Shown piece after piece: positions 45,222-55,653 of a stretch of 64,000 nucleotides of DNA (position 1 is the first letter of the stretch; every line of letters begins with the position of its first letter). The notes below the pieces were generated by a model, which was not told the origin of the DNA, searched no databases, and was given only the letters and a program-made list of their open reading frames with translations. The DNA comes from Ambrosia x helenae (taxonomy: Eukaryota; Streptophyta; Magnoliopsida; Asterales; Asteraceae): NCBI GenBank assembly GCA_030844895.1, contig CM061233.1, positions 53,807,453-53,871,452 on the forward strand, written 5' to 3'. A program made the translations under genes and the position numbers.

Positions 45222-46220
45222 GCACTCTCATGCATAATGACCAAAGGAATCGCAATTGTAACATCTTACACTTTTCCTATCTTTTCCTCTGTTCGTATTG
45301 TCTTTTTCCCGATACTCATCTCGTCCTCGACTCTCATCTCTTCCTCTATTCTCATTAGTCTTCGGTTAGGAGTCGTTTCGAGTTTCGTTTTGTCGTTGAT
45401 TTTGGCCTTGGACACGACCATAACCACGACCATGACCGCATCCTCTACCTCTATAATCTGATCCTCTTCCACGACTTGTGTTCCATCTTTGGTCTTGACG
45501 CTGGTTTCGGTTTATGTTGCTTGTATCAGCCTTTAAAAACAAAATATTTCCTTCTTTCTCGGCTACTACTTCGTGTCCCTTTATTCTCTCTTTAAAGGCT
45601 TTCAAATGACCTATACAATCTCCGAAATTCATTATATCCAAATCCGCAAACTGATCAATAGTGGCCACAATGGCTATGAATCTCGGTGGCATACTATCGA
45701 GTAGCTTTCTTACCACCGTAGTGTCTTCCAAAGTCATTCCCAGTGCGTTAAACTTACTCACAAATTCAGATAACGTCCCAGCAAAACCTTCCACGATTTC
45801 ATTCTCCCCCATCTTCAATTGCTCACGTTCTTGTTTCAATGTTTGTAATCGGGCTTGTTGAAGCCGACCAGCTCCAAGAAACCATACCCGTAGCGCCTCC
45901 CATATCTCTCGAGCACTACGAGTTGTTGTAACTTGCATCGGAATGTTTTCCGGTAACACTTGATAGATAATCGCACGGGCAATCTTATTCTTTCTTTCAT
46001 CTACGGCGTCACCGGTAACGGGATCAATTGCTTCCCATAGACCTTGAGCATCAAGGTTTGCTTCCATCATAACCGTCCATGTATTGTAGTTCGAACTCGT
46101 TAGTTTGGGACATGTTAGACTTGCCAAACTCGGTTCTCTTTGATGAAAAATGATAGGTTGTGGTGCATCATCTCCTCTTCCATGGATTGGTTTTCGAAGT
46201 CTATTGTGGTTACTCAACAC
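45222..46220 (-). pseudogene. copia-C gag
   Basis: Minus strand frame from about 46220: LTCPKLTSSNYNTWTVMMEANL, the N-terminal copia Gag motif, then AREIWEALRVWFLGAGRLQQARLQTL, KLLDSMPPRF and an Arg/Gly-rich stretch (RGRGSDYRGRGCGHGRG, about 45470-45400). A stop and shift near 45366 precede the zinc knuckle CYNCDSFGHYA*EC (45222-45263), where an Arg-type codon has become TGA. The 284-codon first part is open, so it is the least damaged part of copia-C. Confidence 0.83.
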
Positions 46221-46427
46221 ACAATTCTTTTAAGGCTGCTGTAAACCCACGAGTACTAATTGCTTCCTTCCTGTTTGGTTATACACCCCAAATCTATTGA
46301 AATTAACAGCTCCTTTGAACTAGTTATTCTCCCCAGTTGTTTAAGAGTTATAGTTGCCTTCCTTAACGCCTGGTTGTGCTCCCCCAAGAGTTTTAGATGA
46401 CATGAAACAGAGCGGAGATTACCCGAT

Positions 46428-46439
46428 GCTTTGATACCA
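46428..46439 (-). other. Primer binding site of copia-C
   Basis: Minus strand TGGTATCAAAGC, beside the 5' LTR. One base differs from the usual initiator tRNA-Met PBS. Confidence 0.75.
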
Positions 46440-46441
46440 AT

Positions 46442-46692
46442 TGTTGGAGGCAACAATTGATATTCACAAAAGACACGAACACAATTTGTTTTGGGAACTC
46501 CCCTGACTCTTTTATTAACTAGAAACTTGAATGAATTACAAAATAAACCAACCCTATTTATAAGCTAGACAAACTTGAAGATAAAGGTAAAAAAATTGAA
46601 TTTGAAATCTACTAGGACTTAAATAAATATTAATTGATACTTATCTAATAAATACTAATTACTAAATTAATCTGATTGGGTTATTTTTGTCA
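46442..46692 (-). repeat. copia-C 5' LTR (251 bp)
   Basis: Minus strand TGACAAAAATAACCC...CCTCCAACA, ending two bases before the PBS. A minus TATAAATAGG lies near 46555. The right flank is L1 sequence. No partner LTR exists because the 3' end is deleted. Confidence 0.7.
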
Positions 46693-47723
46693 ATTTTTGC
46701 AGCTGATTTTGTGAGAATTTTTGAAGATGGTGTCGTTAGTAGGGGGTCGGTTCATCGTTTATCACCTTGGTGCCAAAATTTAAAGATTCGGTTGCGCTTG
46801 GGGAATATAGGCCTATTAATCTCATTGGGGTGGTAAGGTTATATCAAAGGTGTTAGCTAATAGATTAAAGAATGTGATGGGAAGATTACTCATGAAACTT
46901 AATCGGCATTTTTAACTAGGAGATATATTTTAGACGGGCCTTTAATCATTAGTGGGATCTTCAGTTGGTGTATAAAGGATGGGGAGAGAATTGTTCATGT
47001 TTAAAATCAATTTTTTAAAGGCATATGATAATGTAAATTGGGATTTTTTGATGTCGGTTTGCGCCAAATGAATTTCCCGGAAGTATGGTGTAAGTGGATT
47101 CATGGTATCTTGGTCTCGGCTCGTTCGTCAGTTCTTGTGATCGGATCTCCCACGTTTGAGTTTTCTTGTGAGAAAGGTATTTATTATTGTTATGGAGGCT
47201 TTTTTCCAGCATGGTGCGTAAAGCTTGTGATAGTGGGTCGTTTGAAGGCGTTAGATTACCAAATGGGGATCCTGTTGTTTCACATCTTCTTTATGTGGAT
47301 GATGCAATGATTATGGGAGAATGGTCCCAATTTAATTTTAATGCCTTGAGGAGATTGTTGTGGGTTTTTCACCTATGTTCAGGGCTCAAGATTAATATTC
47401 AAAAATCTGTTTTATTTGGAGTTGGAAAGCCACTCGTTGAAGTGTTGGATATGGCAAGAGGTTTGGGGTGTAGGGCGGGGGAACTCCATTTAAGTATTTG
47501 GGTATTCAGGTGGGGGCAAACATGAGTCGTATAAATAATTGGGACCCAGTGGTAGAGGTATTCAATAATCGGCTTTCGAATTGGAAAGCGAAGGTTTTAT
47601 CTATCGGGGGTAGGGTGATTCTTATAAAATCGGTTCTAGAAAGTCTTCCAACGTATTACTTTTCTTTATATAAGGCTCCGGTGGCGGTAGTGAATAAGTT
47701 GGAGAATATTATTAAACGTTTTC
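46693..47723 (+). pseudogene. L1-type LINE reverse transcriptase, first segment
   Basis: Plus strand: VPKFKDSVALGEYRPINLIG, then badly shifted sequence, then GVRLPNGDPVVSHLLYVDDAMIMGEW with the RT active site (about 47290-47320), GLKINIQKS, and RLSNWKAKVLSIGGRVILIKSVLESLPTYY up to IIKRFL at 47723. These are the L1-clade RT and thumb motifs of plant LINEs. The 5' part is lost beside copia-C. The segment is cut by gypsy-1 and resumes at 58344. Confidence 0.83.
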
Positions 47724-48217
47724 TGTGACATCCGGTAATTTTCTCTTCGTTCTGTTCTTTTCGTTTCTTTCTTTTGGGACTTTGCGCAATTTTCGGGACG
47801 AAAATTCTTTCAACGTAGGGATGATGTGACACCCGACATGTTTGGCTTAAACATATTAGTAACATCTAAGTCTACCTTAGCGAGAAACGTTTATAAACAA
47901 ACTTAACTGGGTTAGTTGAGTCGGGTCAAGTTAGGATTGTCCAGGGTACAACGATCTGGAGGATCATTGGGAGTCGTTTTGGTAATACACTAGTACCGGG
48001 TTCCGTTGTTGGTGACATTACATGAACTAATTAAGTATATGTGTAGATTATGGGTCGTGTGGTGGATTATATACATAGATGTGTTTAAATGATGTGTAAA
48101 TGATTATCTATGCTTAAATATGTTAAATATAGACTAAGGATGCATGCTTATGTGTTAAGATGTGTTAGAATGCGTTAAACACGACAAACTGGAAAACTAG
48201 TCAAAAAGGAATCCTGG

Positions 48218-48386
48218 TTCGACCACTTCGAGTGGTCGAAGGAGGGAAATTTTCTGGTTCGACCCTTTGTAGATGGGCGAACAGGGAAGTGGAATTGAAG
48301 GAATTCCCTTCGACCAGAACAGGGCTCATTCGACCCTGTGAAAGGGTCGAAGGAGACCACCTTCGACCATTGAAATGGTGCGAAGG
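48218..48386. promoter_or_regulatory. Palindrome array (TTCGACC/GGTCGAA) just upstream of the gypsy-1 TATA box
   Basis: TTCGACCACT-TCG-AGTGGTCGAA (48218-48240), TTCGACCC...GGGTCGAA (48329-48351) and CCTTCGACCATT...AATGGTGCGAAGG (48360-48386), plus single half-sites. The TATA box follows at 48395. A second cluster of half-sites lies at 49195-49372 in the transcribed part. The 3' LTR has the same array at about 56148-56316. Confidence 0.65.
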
Positions 48387-49668
48387 AGAATTAGTATAAA
48401 TACCAACCTTTGTCATTTTTCACCATTTCACAAACCCTAACCGTCCCAAAACGCTCTCAAACGATCTAAAACACTAAGGAAGGAGTTTTTGCTTTTCTTT
48501 TTCATAATCTAACCTATCTACAACATCTAAACAAGAATCCAAGGTGTGTTCATAATCCTAAACCTTTTTAAAAGCATTTTAATTCGTTTTCATCTAACCC
48601 TAATTGTCCAGATCTGTTCTAAGGGTGTTTTTATGATTAAAAACCTTTTTAACATCTTTCTAAATCAAAACATTATCATTAACATAGGTTTCATGATGAA
48701 TAACATATGTAAATTGTATATTATGTGGTATTATGTGTTGTTCAATGATTTGCTGCTATATCTATGATAGAAATATGATATAGGATTGTTATTAATGTTG
48801 GAATATTGTTGTCTAGGGTTAGGATTGGATATGAGGATAATATGAGTATTTGGGGGTTTTATTGGATCTAAACTTGATGCATGATATTTATGATCAATAG
48901 AATTGATAAGAAAAGATCGGATAATCGACAAACTGAGTATTTTAAGCTAAGCATGAATCGATTTCAAAAGTTTCCAAATTGGGTAAATTATTCATGCATG
49001 AAAGTGATGTTTCCATAATCTTTACCATTTTGGGAAAGGGGTGAAACGGACGTATTATCGGGGGAAATCGGTGGGGTTTTGTAGGAATAAGTTATCCATG
49101 CCTAACTGCTGTGTTTGATGATGTTTCGAGTCGTTTTGAATGTGTTTGAAGCGTTTTTAGGAAAAATTGCACAACAGGGGCGAACCTGGCCTCCTTCGAC
49201 CGATCGAAGGTGCGAAGGAGGAAAACCAGGGTCGAACCTGGGTTTTTGTTGGGCGAATGTGGTAAAACGGGCGAAGAAGGCATCAAACGGTCGAACGAGA
49301 TGTAAAACGGGCGAAGGAGACTGAAAAGGTGCGAAGGAGACTTAAAACTGACTGGTTCGACCGTTCTGATGCAGAAATGAGATTTTTGATACAAACTAAG
49401 TGTTTTATGCTTGAACCTTGTGTGTAATCTATGTGTACTTGATTAGTTAGGGTAATGGGTCACCAACGGGATGTCGGGTCGGTCTAGTGTGTCGGTTAAA
49501 CATTTAAACACGTTTTAAAACATACTTGGATACGATCTGGACAATCGGGGACTAGATAACCTTATGGTTATTAGTCGAAACACTTATGTGAACATTTTGA
49601 TAGATCTCCGGTAGAGGGATTATCAAGGGCTAAACATCTTTACTTGTAATTGAAGAATGCTATCTAAG

Positions 49669-50138
49669 GTGAGTTCACGGCCCCACTTTTACTGCTTTAA
49701 CTTTTGGGGGAGAAAACATGCGCTAAACTGTTTTGGTAACATATGTCATACTATGATTTTTAACTTTATATTGCTATACGATCTTTGGAAAGTCCCGGGG
49801 GAAACCATGAATGTGCGGGGATGCACAACGGGGGAAATGTGGATAGATCTATTGGGCGTGACCTGCCCCACTCGTCGGCTTGGAGGGCCGGGCGGGTGCA
49901 TATTGTCTCGAACAGGAACATCATCATGCTGAACATACGGGCTGCTTAAACATGCTAAACATTGCTAAACGTGTCTAGTAATGGTTTCCAATCGTAGTAG
50001 TAATAAAACATACGCCTAGCTAGCGTACTTGGTAACATTGATATAGTATGGACATGGTAACGTTTTGGTAACATATTGAACAAACCTGTGAACTCACCAG
50101 CATTATATGTTGACATCTTTTTGGCATGTTTTTCTCAG
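49669..50138 (+). other. Intron-like module in gypsy-1 5' LTR (470 bp)
   Basis: Donor CTAAG|GTGAGTTCACGGCC at 49669, branch-like TTGAC (A at 50113), acceptor TTTTTCTCAG ending at 50138. Repeated at 57596-58065 in the 3' LTR. Confidence 0.55.
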
Positions 50139-50414
50139 GTCGCTAAGGTAGCAATGAATGGAACTAGGCGCACGGGTCTGCATTGGCGTCTAGGCATAGT
50201 TGCACGTTTTGTAATAAAAGTATTTTGATTAACTTTTGAGATGATAGCATAGTTGATTAAATGCTACTTAAACGCTTCCGCTTATGAAATTAATGGTTAT
50301 GTCTCTTTACGTTTTTCATATAGAGTTGTTTATTGTGATCGTTGACTTGGATCCTGGTTTGTCATGCGCCTCGCGGTAAAACCCCGCAAGTGGTAATTTG
50401 AAGGTGTGACAGAT

Positions 50415-50427
50415 TGGTATCAGAGCC
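50415..50427 (+). other. Primer binding site of gypsy-1
   Basis: TGGTATCAGAGCC, three bases after the LTR. Matches initiator tRNA-Met. Confidence 0.92.
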
Positions 50428-50939
50428 AATGGTTATAGTCAACTAGGACTGCATGTAGAGTCTGGTCTATAGCCGAGTCGCACACACTAGACGGTCACAT
50501 ACTTTGGGTCTACTAGTGGGATACGTACTAACGTTGTCGGGGTGTCCTTACATTATCATCATGCTTCTCCGTTGCATCATTCGCTTTTATTTGGGTTCTT
50601 ACCTACTTTTGTCTTCTTCTTCTGGATTGAAGAAGGAGGGGTTGATTTGTTGGTTCTAGCACACACATGCCTTCTTACACTTGCACTTATCGTCACACGT
50701 TACTAGGCGACAATATTCAGTGACTGGGGTCTAGATTAGGGGTACATCTGGAGGACCATGTAGAGCAGTTTACCATTTCGGGTGCACACGAAATAATAAA
50801 CTGGAATGCATGAAAATCCTGATGGACCTCGAGTTTTGATGTATAGTCCTGGATTTGTCCCTAGGTTAACTCTTGTAAAATTCTAGTGGTTTACACTGGA
50901 AGTGAATCTGAATCCCTCGATTTCTTGATTTGTTAGATC
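50428..50939 (+). other. gypsy-1 untranslated leader
   Basis: Between PBS and the gag ATG. No coding region. Packaging and dimerisation signals would be expected here, but I cannot identify them. Confidence 0.7.
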
Positions 50940-52248
50940 ATGTCTGGTGCTCGCGGTGGTGGACGTCGTGGTGGCGGCGGTGGCCGTGCTGGCGGTGGTG
51001 GTCGTACTGGAGGCGGTGGTCGTGGAAACATCAACATGACCCAAGCTGAATTGAACAACTTGCTTCAGCAGCAAGTGAACATGGCTATGGCTAATTTCCA
51101 GGCTGGGATTAATGCCATGGGTGGTGAGTTGATTTTTGTCGACCTTGCCTCATTTTTGGGTTTCGTGTCCTTTCGTTTGTGTTTTAGTTGTGTACCGTGT
51201 TTCAGGTGTTGGTGCCAATCCACCCCCACCTCAGTGCTCTTATAAGAAGTTTTGGGACTGTCAGCCCCATAACTTCGCTGGAACTGAGGGAGCGGTGGGA
51301 CTGCTCCGATGGCTGGAGAAGGTGGAATCTGTGTTTGTTATGTGTAACTGTCCTGCTGGGGACCGGGTGAAGTATGCTACTGCGACATTTGAGGGGCCTG
51401 CACTGTCGTGGTGGAATGCTACTACACAGAACATGGGATTGGGGGAGGCTATCGCTATGCCTTGGGCGGAGTTCGTGCAGCTGTTGAGAGGTGAGTACTG
51501 TCCGAGAGAGGAGATACAGAAGTTGGAGCATGAGGTCTGGAGTTACAAGATGGTTGGGTCTGAGATTGAGGAATACACTGTGAGGAGAAATGAGCTGGCA
51601 GTGTTGTGTCCTGATTTACACACACCTGAGTACAGGAGGATCGAGCACTATGTGTCTGGACTAGTGCCCGAGATTGCTGGGTTGGTGGTTGCTGGGAATC
51701 TTCCCACTATTGCTGAAGTTGTCCGATCAGCTCATCGGATGACTAACCTGAAGGTGGCAGAAGGCGTTTTGCCACCCAAGGGTGCTGCTGTGAAGGTTTC
51801 CGAGGGGAACAAGAGGAAGTGGGATAGTGTGGGGAAGAGTGTGGTGCCAGCTCAGCCGGCGAAGAAGTTTGAGTCATCTGGGTCTTCTTCTGGACAGAAG
51901 ACGAGTGGATATGTTGGGAAGCATCCCAAGTGTAACAAGTGTGGTTTTCACCATTCTGGGGATTGTGATAGGGCTCGTTGTCATCGGTGCCATCAGTTGG
52001 GGCACCATGCTAAGGATTGCAAGGTGGCACTCACCCCAACTCAGACTCCTGCGGCTACTCCTGCTCCTGCTGCTCAGGGGACTCAGGGGAGGCAGGGGTG
52101 TTATAACTGTGGTGACACGGGACATTTCAAGCGTGACTGTCCCAAACTGAAGCAGGGCGATAATGGGAGGGGCGGGAACGGTAACGGGAACAACGGCGGT
52201 GGAGGCAGGACTGCACGTGCTTTTCATCATTGGATCTGCGGAGGCTAG
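50940..52248 (+). CDS. gypsy-1 Gag (RGG-rich N-terminus, three Cys/His motifs); two segments around an 82-nt intron-like piece
   Basis: The ATG at 50940 starts a Gly/Arg-rich segment (RGGGRRGGGGG type, about 35 residues) that resembles an RNA-binding RGG box, then TQAELNNLLQQQVNMAMANF. The frame passes into a GT-AG segment (51124-51205). Omitting it puts the second part in frame: CSYKKFWDCQPHNFAGTEG, LLRWLEKVESVF, LSWWN, WAEFVQLLRGEYCPREEIQKLEHEVW and EYRRIEHYVSGL, the retrotrans_gag domain. Then CNKCGFHHSGDC, CHRCHQLGHHAKDC and CYNCGDTGHFKRDC. TAG at 52246-52248 follows a one-base shift relative to pol near 52221. Gag forms particles and binds RNA. Confidence 0.85.
51124..51205 (+). other. 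Candidate spliceosomal intron in gypsy-1 gag
   Basis: G|GTGAGTTG ... CCGTGTTTCAG|GT, 82 nt, T-rich. Its length is not a multiple of three. Removing it joins the two gag frames without a stop. Without removal the first frame runs to a stop and the retrotrans_gag part would need its own start. Confidence 0.55.
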
Positions 52249-55200
52249 GCAGGATCCAGACACAGTTACCGGTACGTTCCTTCTTAATGATCGCTATGTT
52301 TCTGTCTTGTTTGATTCTGGTGCCGATAAGAGTTTCGTATTCTTGGATGTTAGTCGATTGCTAGATATAGTACCCACACCTTTAGAGGCTAAGTACTTAA
52401 TAGAATTGGCTGACGGTAAGAAAATCGAAGCGACACACACCCTTAGGGAATGTCACTTGGAACTGTCGGGTTTGTCTTTCCCCATTGACCTTATGCCGGT
52501 ACCCCTGGGTAGTTCTAATGTCGTGGTTGGCATGGATTGGTTATCGTTGTATCGCGCGGAGATCGTTTGTTTTGACAAGGTTATTCGGATCCCTCTCCCT
52601 GATGGAGAGATTCTTTCGGTTCGTGGCGAGAAAAGCGGTGCTCCGCTGAGTATCATTTCTAGCATGAAAGCCCGTAAGTATCTTCGGAAGGGCTGTTCGG
52701 CCATTTTGGCACTTGTTAACGTTTCTACTGATGATGAGAAGAAGATCGAGGATATTCCGGTGGTTCGTGACTTTTCTGATGTATTTCCTGATGATTTACC
52801 TGGTCTTCCTCCCCATCGTCAGGTTGAGTTTGGCATTGATCTCACTCCGGGCGCAGCTCCTATTGCCCGAGCTCCGTATCGTCTTGCACCTCCCGAGATG
52901 CAAGAGTTGTCCAGCCAGTTGCAGGAACTCTTGGAAAAGGGTTTCATCCAACCGAGTTCTTCCCCGTGGGGAGCTCCTATTTTGTTTGTGAAGAAGAAGG
53001 ACGGAAGTCTTCGTATGTGTATTGATTATCGCAAGCTGAACAAAGTGACCATCAAGAATCGTTATCCTCTTCCTCGCATTGATGATCTCTTTGACCAGCT
53101 CCAGGGCTCCAGCTACTATTCGAAGATTGATTTGCGGTCCGGTTATCACCAGTTGCGCGTCAGGGAAGCTGACATTCAGAAGACTGCTTTTCGCACTCGT
53201 TATGGCCATTTTGAGTTCTTGGTCATGCCTTTTGGTCTCACTAACGCACCAGCGGTGTTCATGGATTTGATGAACCGCGTCTGCAAACCTTACCTTGATA
53301 AGTTCGTCATCGTGTTCATTGACGATATTTTGATTTATTCCAAGAACAAGGCGGATCATGAGGAACATCTACGGTTGGTCTTGGAACTTTTGAGACAGGA
53401 GCAGTTGTATGCTAAGTTCTCAAAGTGTGATTTCTGGTTAAGTGAAGTTCAATTCCTAGGACATGTGGTGAATGAACTGGGAATTCATGTCGATCCGGCT
53501 AAGATCGAAGCTATTAAAGACTGGGAAGCACCAAAGACGCCATCTGAGGTGCGGCAATTCCTTGGTCTTGCGGGTTACTATCGTCGCTTCATTGAGGGAT
53601 TTTCGAAGATCGCTCAACCCCTCACTGCTCTTACCCAGAAGGACTGAAAGTTCGACTGGGATGAACCACAAGAATCAGCGTTTCAGATGCTGAAGCTTAA
53701 ACTTTGTTATGCACCTATCTTATCGTTACCTGAGGGTACGGATGACTTTGTTGTGTACTGTGACGCTTCTATTCGTGGTCTCGGTTGCGTGTTGATGCAG
53801 CGCGGGAAGGTTATTGCTTATGCTTCTCGTCAACTCAAAGTTCATGAGAAGAACTATACTACTCATGACTTGGAACTGGGTGCAGTAGTCTTTGCGTTGA
53901 AAATCTGGAGACATTACTTGTACGGTACCAAGTGTGAAGTATATACCGATCACAAGAGTCTTCAGCATATTTTTGACCAGAAGGTGTTGAACATGCGACA
54001 GCGTCGCTGGGTTGAACTCCTGAACGATTATGACTGTGCCATCAAGTACCATCCTGGCAAGGCGAACGTTGTGGCGGACGCCTTGAGCAGGAAGGAGTCT
54101 ACGAATCCTCGCCGTGTTCGAGCCTTACAGCTCACCATTCATTCGTCATTGCCTGGCCGAATTCGTTCTGCACAGTTGGAAGCCTTGAAGGAGGAAAACC
54201 TTAAGGCTAAAACTATGCACAGTGCTGACAAGCATCTTGAACTCAGGACCGATGGCTTACACTATTTTGCGGGACGTGTTTGGGTCCCATTGTTCGGGGG
54301 ATTGCGCGAGCTTGTTTTGGATGAAGCTCACAGATCCCGGTATTCTATTCACCGTGGCTCCGATAAGATGTATCAGGATTTGAAGATACTTTATTGATGG
54401 CCGAACATGAAAGCTGATATAGCTTCTTACGTCAGCAAATGTTTTACTTGTGCTAAAGTCAAGGTGGAGTATCAGAAGCCGTCTGGTCTCCTGCAACAAC
54501 CAGAGGTTCCGGAATGGAAGTGGGAGCGAATCACGATGGATTTTGTCACCAAGCTACCAAGGTCACCTAGTGGTTACGATATGATCTGGGTGATTGTTGA
54601 CCGGCTGACAAAATCGGCACGTTTTATACCTATTAAGGAAACTGATGGACTCGAGCGGTTGGCTCGACTTTACCTTAAGGAGGTGGTTGCTCGGCACGGG
54701 GTGCCTGTTTCTATTATCTCTGATCGTGATTCTCGTTTCGCTTCGCGTTTCTGGAAGGCTCTGCACAAGGCTTTGGGTACTCAGTTGGATATGAGTACGG
54801 CTTATCATCCGCAAACTGATGGACAGAGTGAGCGGACGATTCAAACCTTGGAAGACATGCTTCGGGCATGTGTTATCGATTTTGGCAAAAGTTGGGAGAT
54901 CCACCTGCCGTTAGTGGAGTTCTCCTACAACAACAGCTATCACTCTAGCATCAAGGCAGCTCCGTTCGAGGCTCTTTACGGACGGAAATGTCGATCACCA
55001 CTTTGTTGGGCCGAGGTGGGTGAGAGCCAGCTCACTGGTCCGGAACTCGTGTACGAAACTTTGGAGAAAATCGTACAGATCCGTCAACGTTTGGCTGCTG
55101 CACGGGATCGTCAGAAGAGCTATGCCGATCGCCGTCGAAAACCTTTAGAGTTCCAGGTTGGGGACAAGGTACTTCTGAAAGTTTCACCATGGAAGGGCGT

Positions 55201-55618
55201 CATACGCTTTGGAAAGCGTGGCAAGCTTAACCCTCGTTATGTCGGACCGTTCGCAATCCTGGATCGGATTGGACCGGTGGCATACAGACTTGACTTACCG
55301 GCGGAGCTCGGTAGTGTACACAACGTCTTCCATGTGTCTAACTTAAAGAAGTGTTTGGCTGATGAATCTCTCATTGTACCACTGGAAGAGATCAAGGTTG
55401 ATGATCGTCTTCGCATTGTGGAGGAACCTGTCGAGATTCTCGACTACAAGATTCGTAGCCTTCGTCGGAGTAAAATCCGCATCGTTAAAGTCCGTTGGAA
55501 CTTGAACCGTGGACCGGAGTTCACATGGGAACGGGAGGATCAGATGAAAGCTAAGTATCCTCATCTCTTTCCGAAGCGCGCGTTTGAATCGAGGCATGTT
55601 ACTGCTGAAGCGGAATGA
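52222..55618 (+). pseudogene. gypsy-1 Pol: protease, RT, RNase H, integrase, chromodomain; two in-frame TGA
   Basis: One frame with stops only at 53645-53647 and 54395-54397. Protease: LFDSGADKSFV (Asp at 52313-52315). RT: PPHRQVEFGIDL, YRLAPPEM, WGAPILFVKKKDGSLRMCIDYR, FLVMPFGLTNAPAVF and the active site FIDD (53315-53326). RNase H: YCDASIRGLGCVLMQ, YTDHKSLQHIF, ANVVADALSR. Integrase: HRSRYSIHRGSDKMY with C-F-T-C, then MDFVTKLPRS, ISDRDSRFASRFW and TDGQSERTIQ, then GPFAILDRIGPVAYRLDLP. The C-terminal VKVRWN...TWEREDQMKAKYPHLF is the Tekay-type chromodomain-like motif that targets integration to heterochromatin. At 54395 TGA stands in the normal YWW (YWPNM) motif, so it was TGG. Confidence 0.93.
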
Positions 55619-55640
55619 ATCTCGGGTCGAGATTCCTTTC

Positions 55641-55653
55641 AACGTGGGGATGA
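55641..55653 (+). other. Polypurine tract of gypsy-1
   Basis: aacgtggggatga directly before the 3' LTR TGTGACATCC. A second copy (caacgtggggataa) lies about 99 bp inside the LTR. Confidence 0.75.

Larger units (their letters stand above)
39142..46692 (-). mobile_element. copia-C: degraded Ty1/copia element, 3' truncated, split by a solo LTR
   Basis: On the minus strand, from the right: a 251-bp 5' LTR, PBS, gag, protease, integrase, RT and part of RNase H, stopping at 39161 without a 3' LTR. The short LTR, WYLDNGASNHMTG protease and RT text (GFIVPGKENLVYWLHKALYGLRQAPRAW) suggest the Retrofit/Ale type of copia. A 3.2 kb solo LTR (40164-43341) sits between the integrase-RT linker and RT. Confidence 0.83.
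47724..50411 (+). repeat. gypsy-1 5' LTR
   Basis: TGTGACATCC...AAGGTGTGACA. About 99 bp in, the sequence ttctttcaacgtagggatga + TGTGACACCC repeats the PPT and LTR start. TATA box tataaat at 48395-48401. Confidence 0.95.

Noticed and set aside
48218..49372. TTCGACC-type repeats as a possible CRISPR-like array
   Set aside because: Repeats are short, irregularly spaced and palindromic, in a plant LTR with no cas genes.
50400..50430. TGGTATCAGAGCC sites as tRNA gene ends
   Set aside because: They are retrotransposon primer binding sites beside LTRs. No cloverleaf can be drawn around them.
50883..51074. Minus-strand Thr/Ser/Ala repeat ORF
   Set aside because: Antisense of the Gly/Arg-rich gag start. 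The repeat pattern follows from the sense codons.
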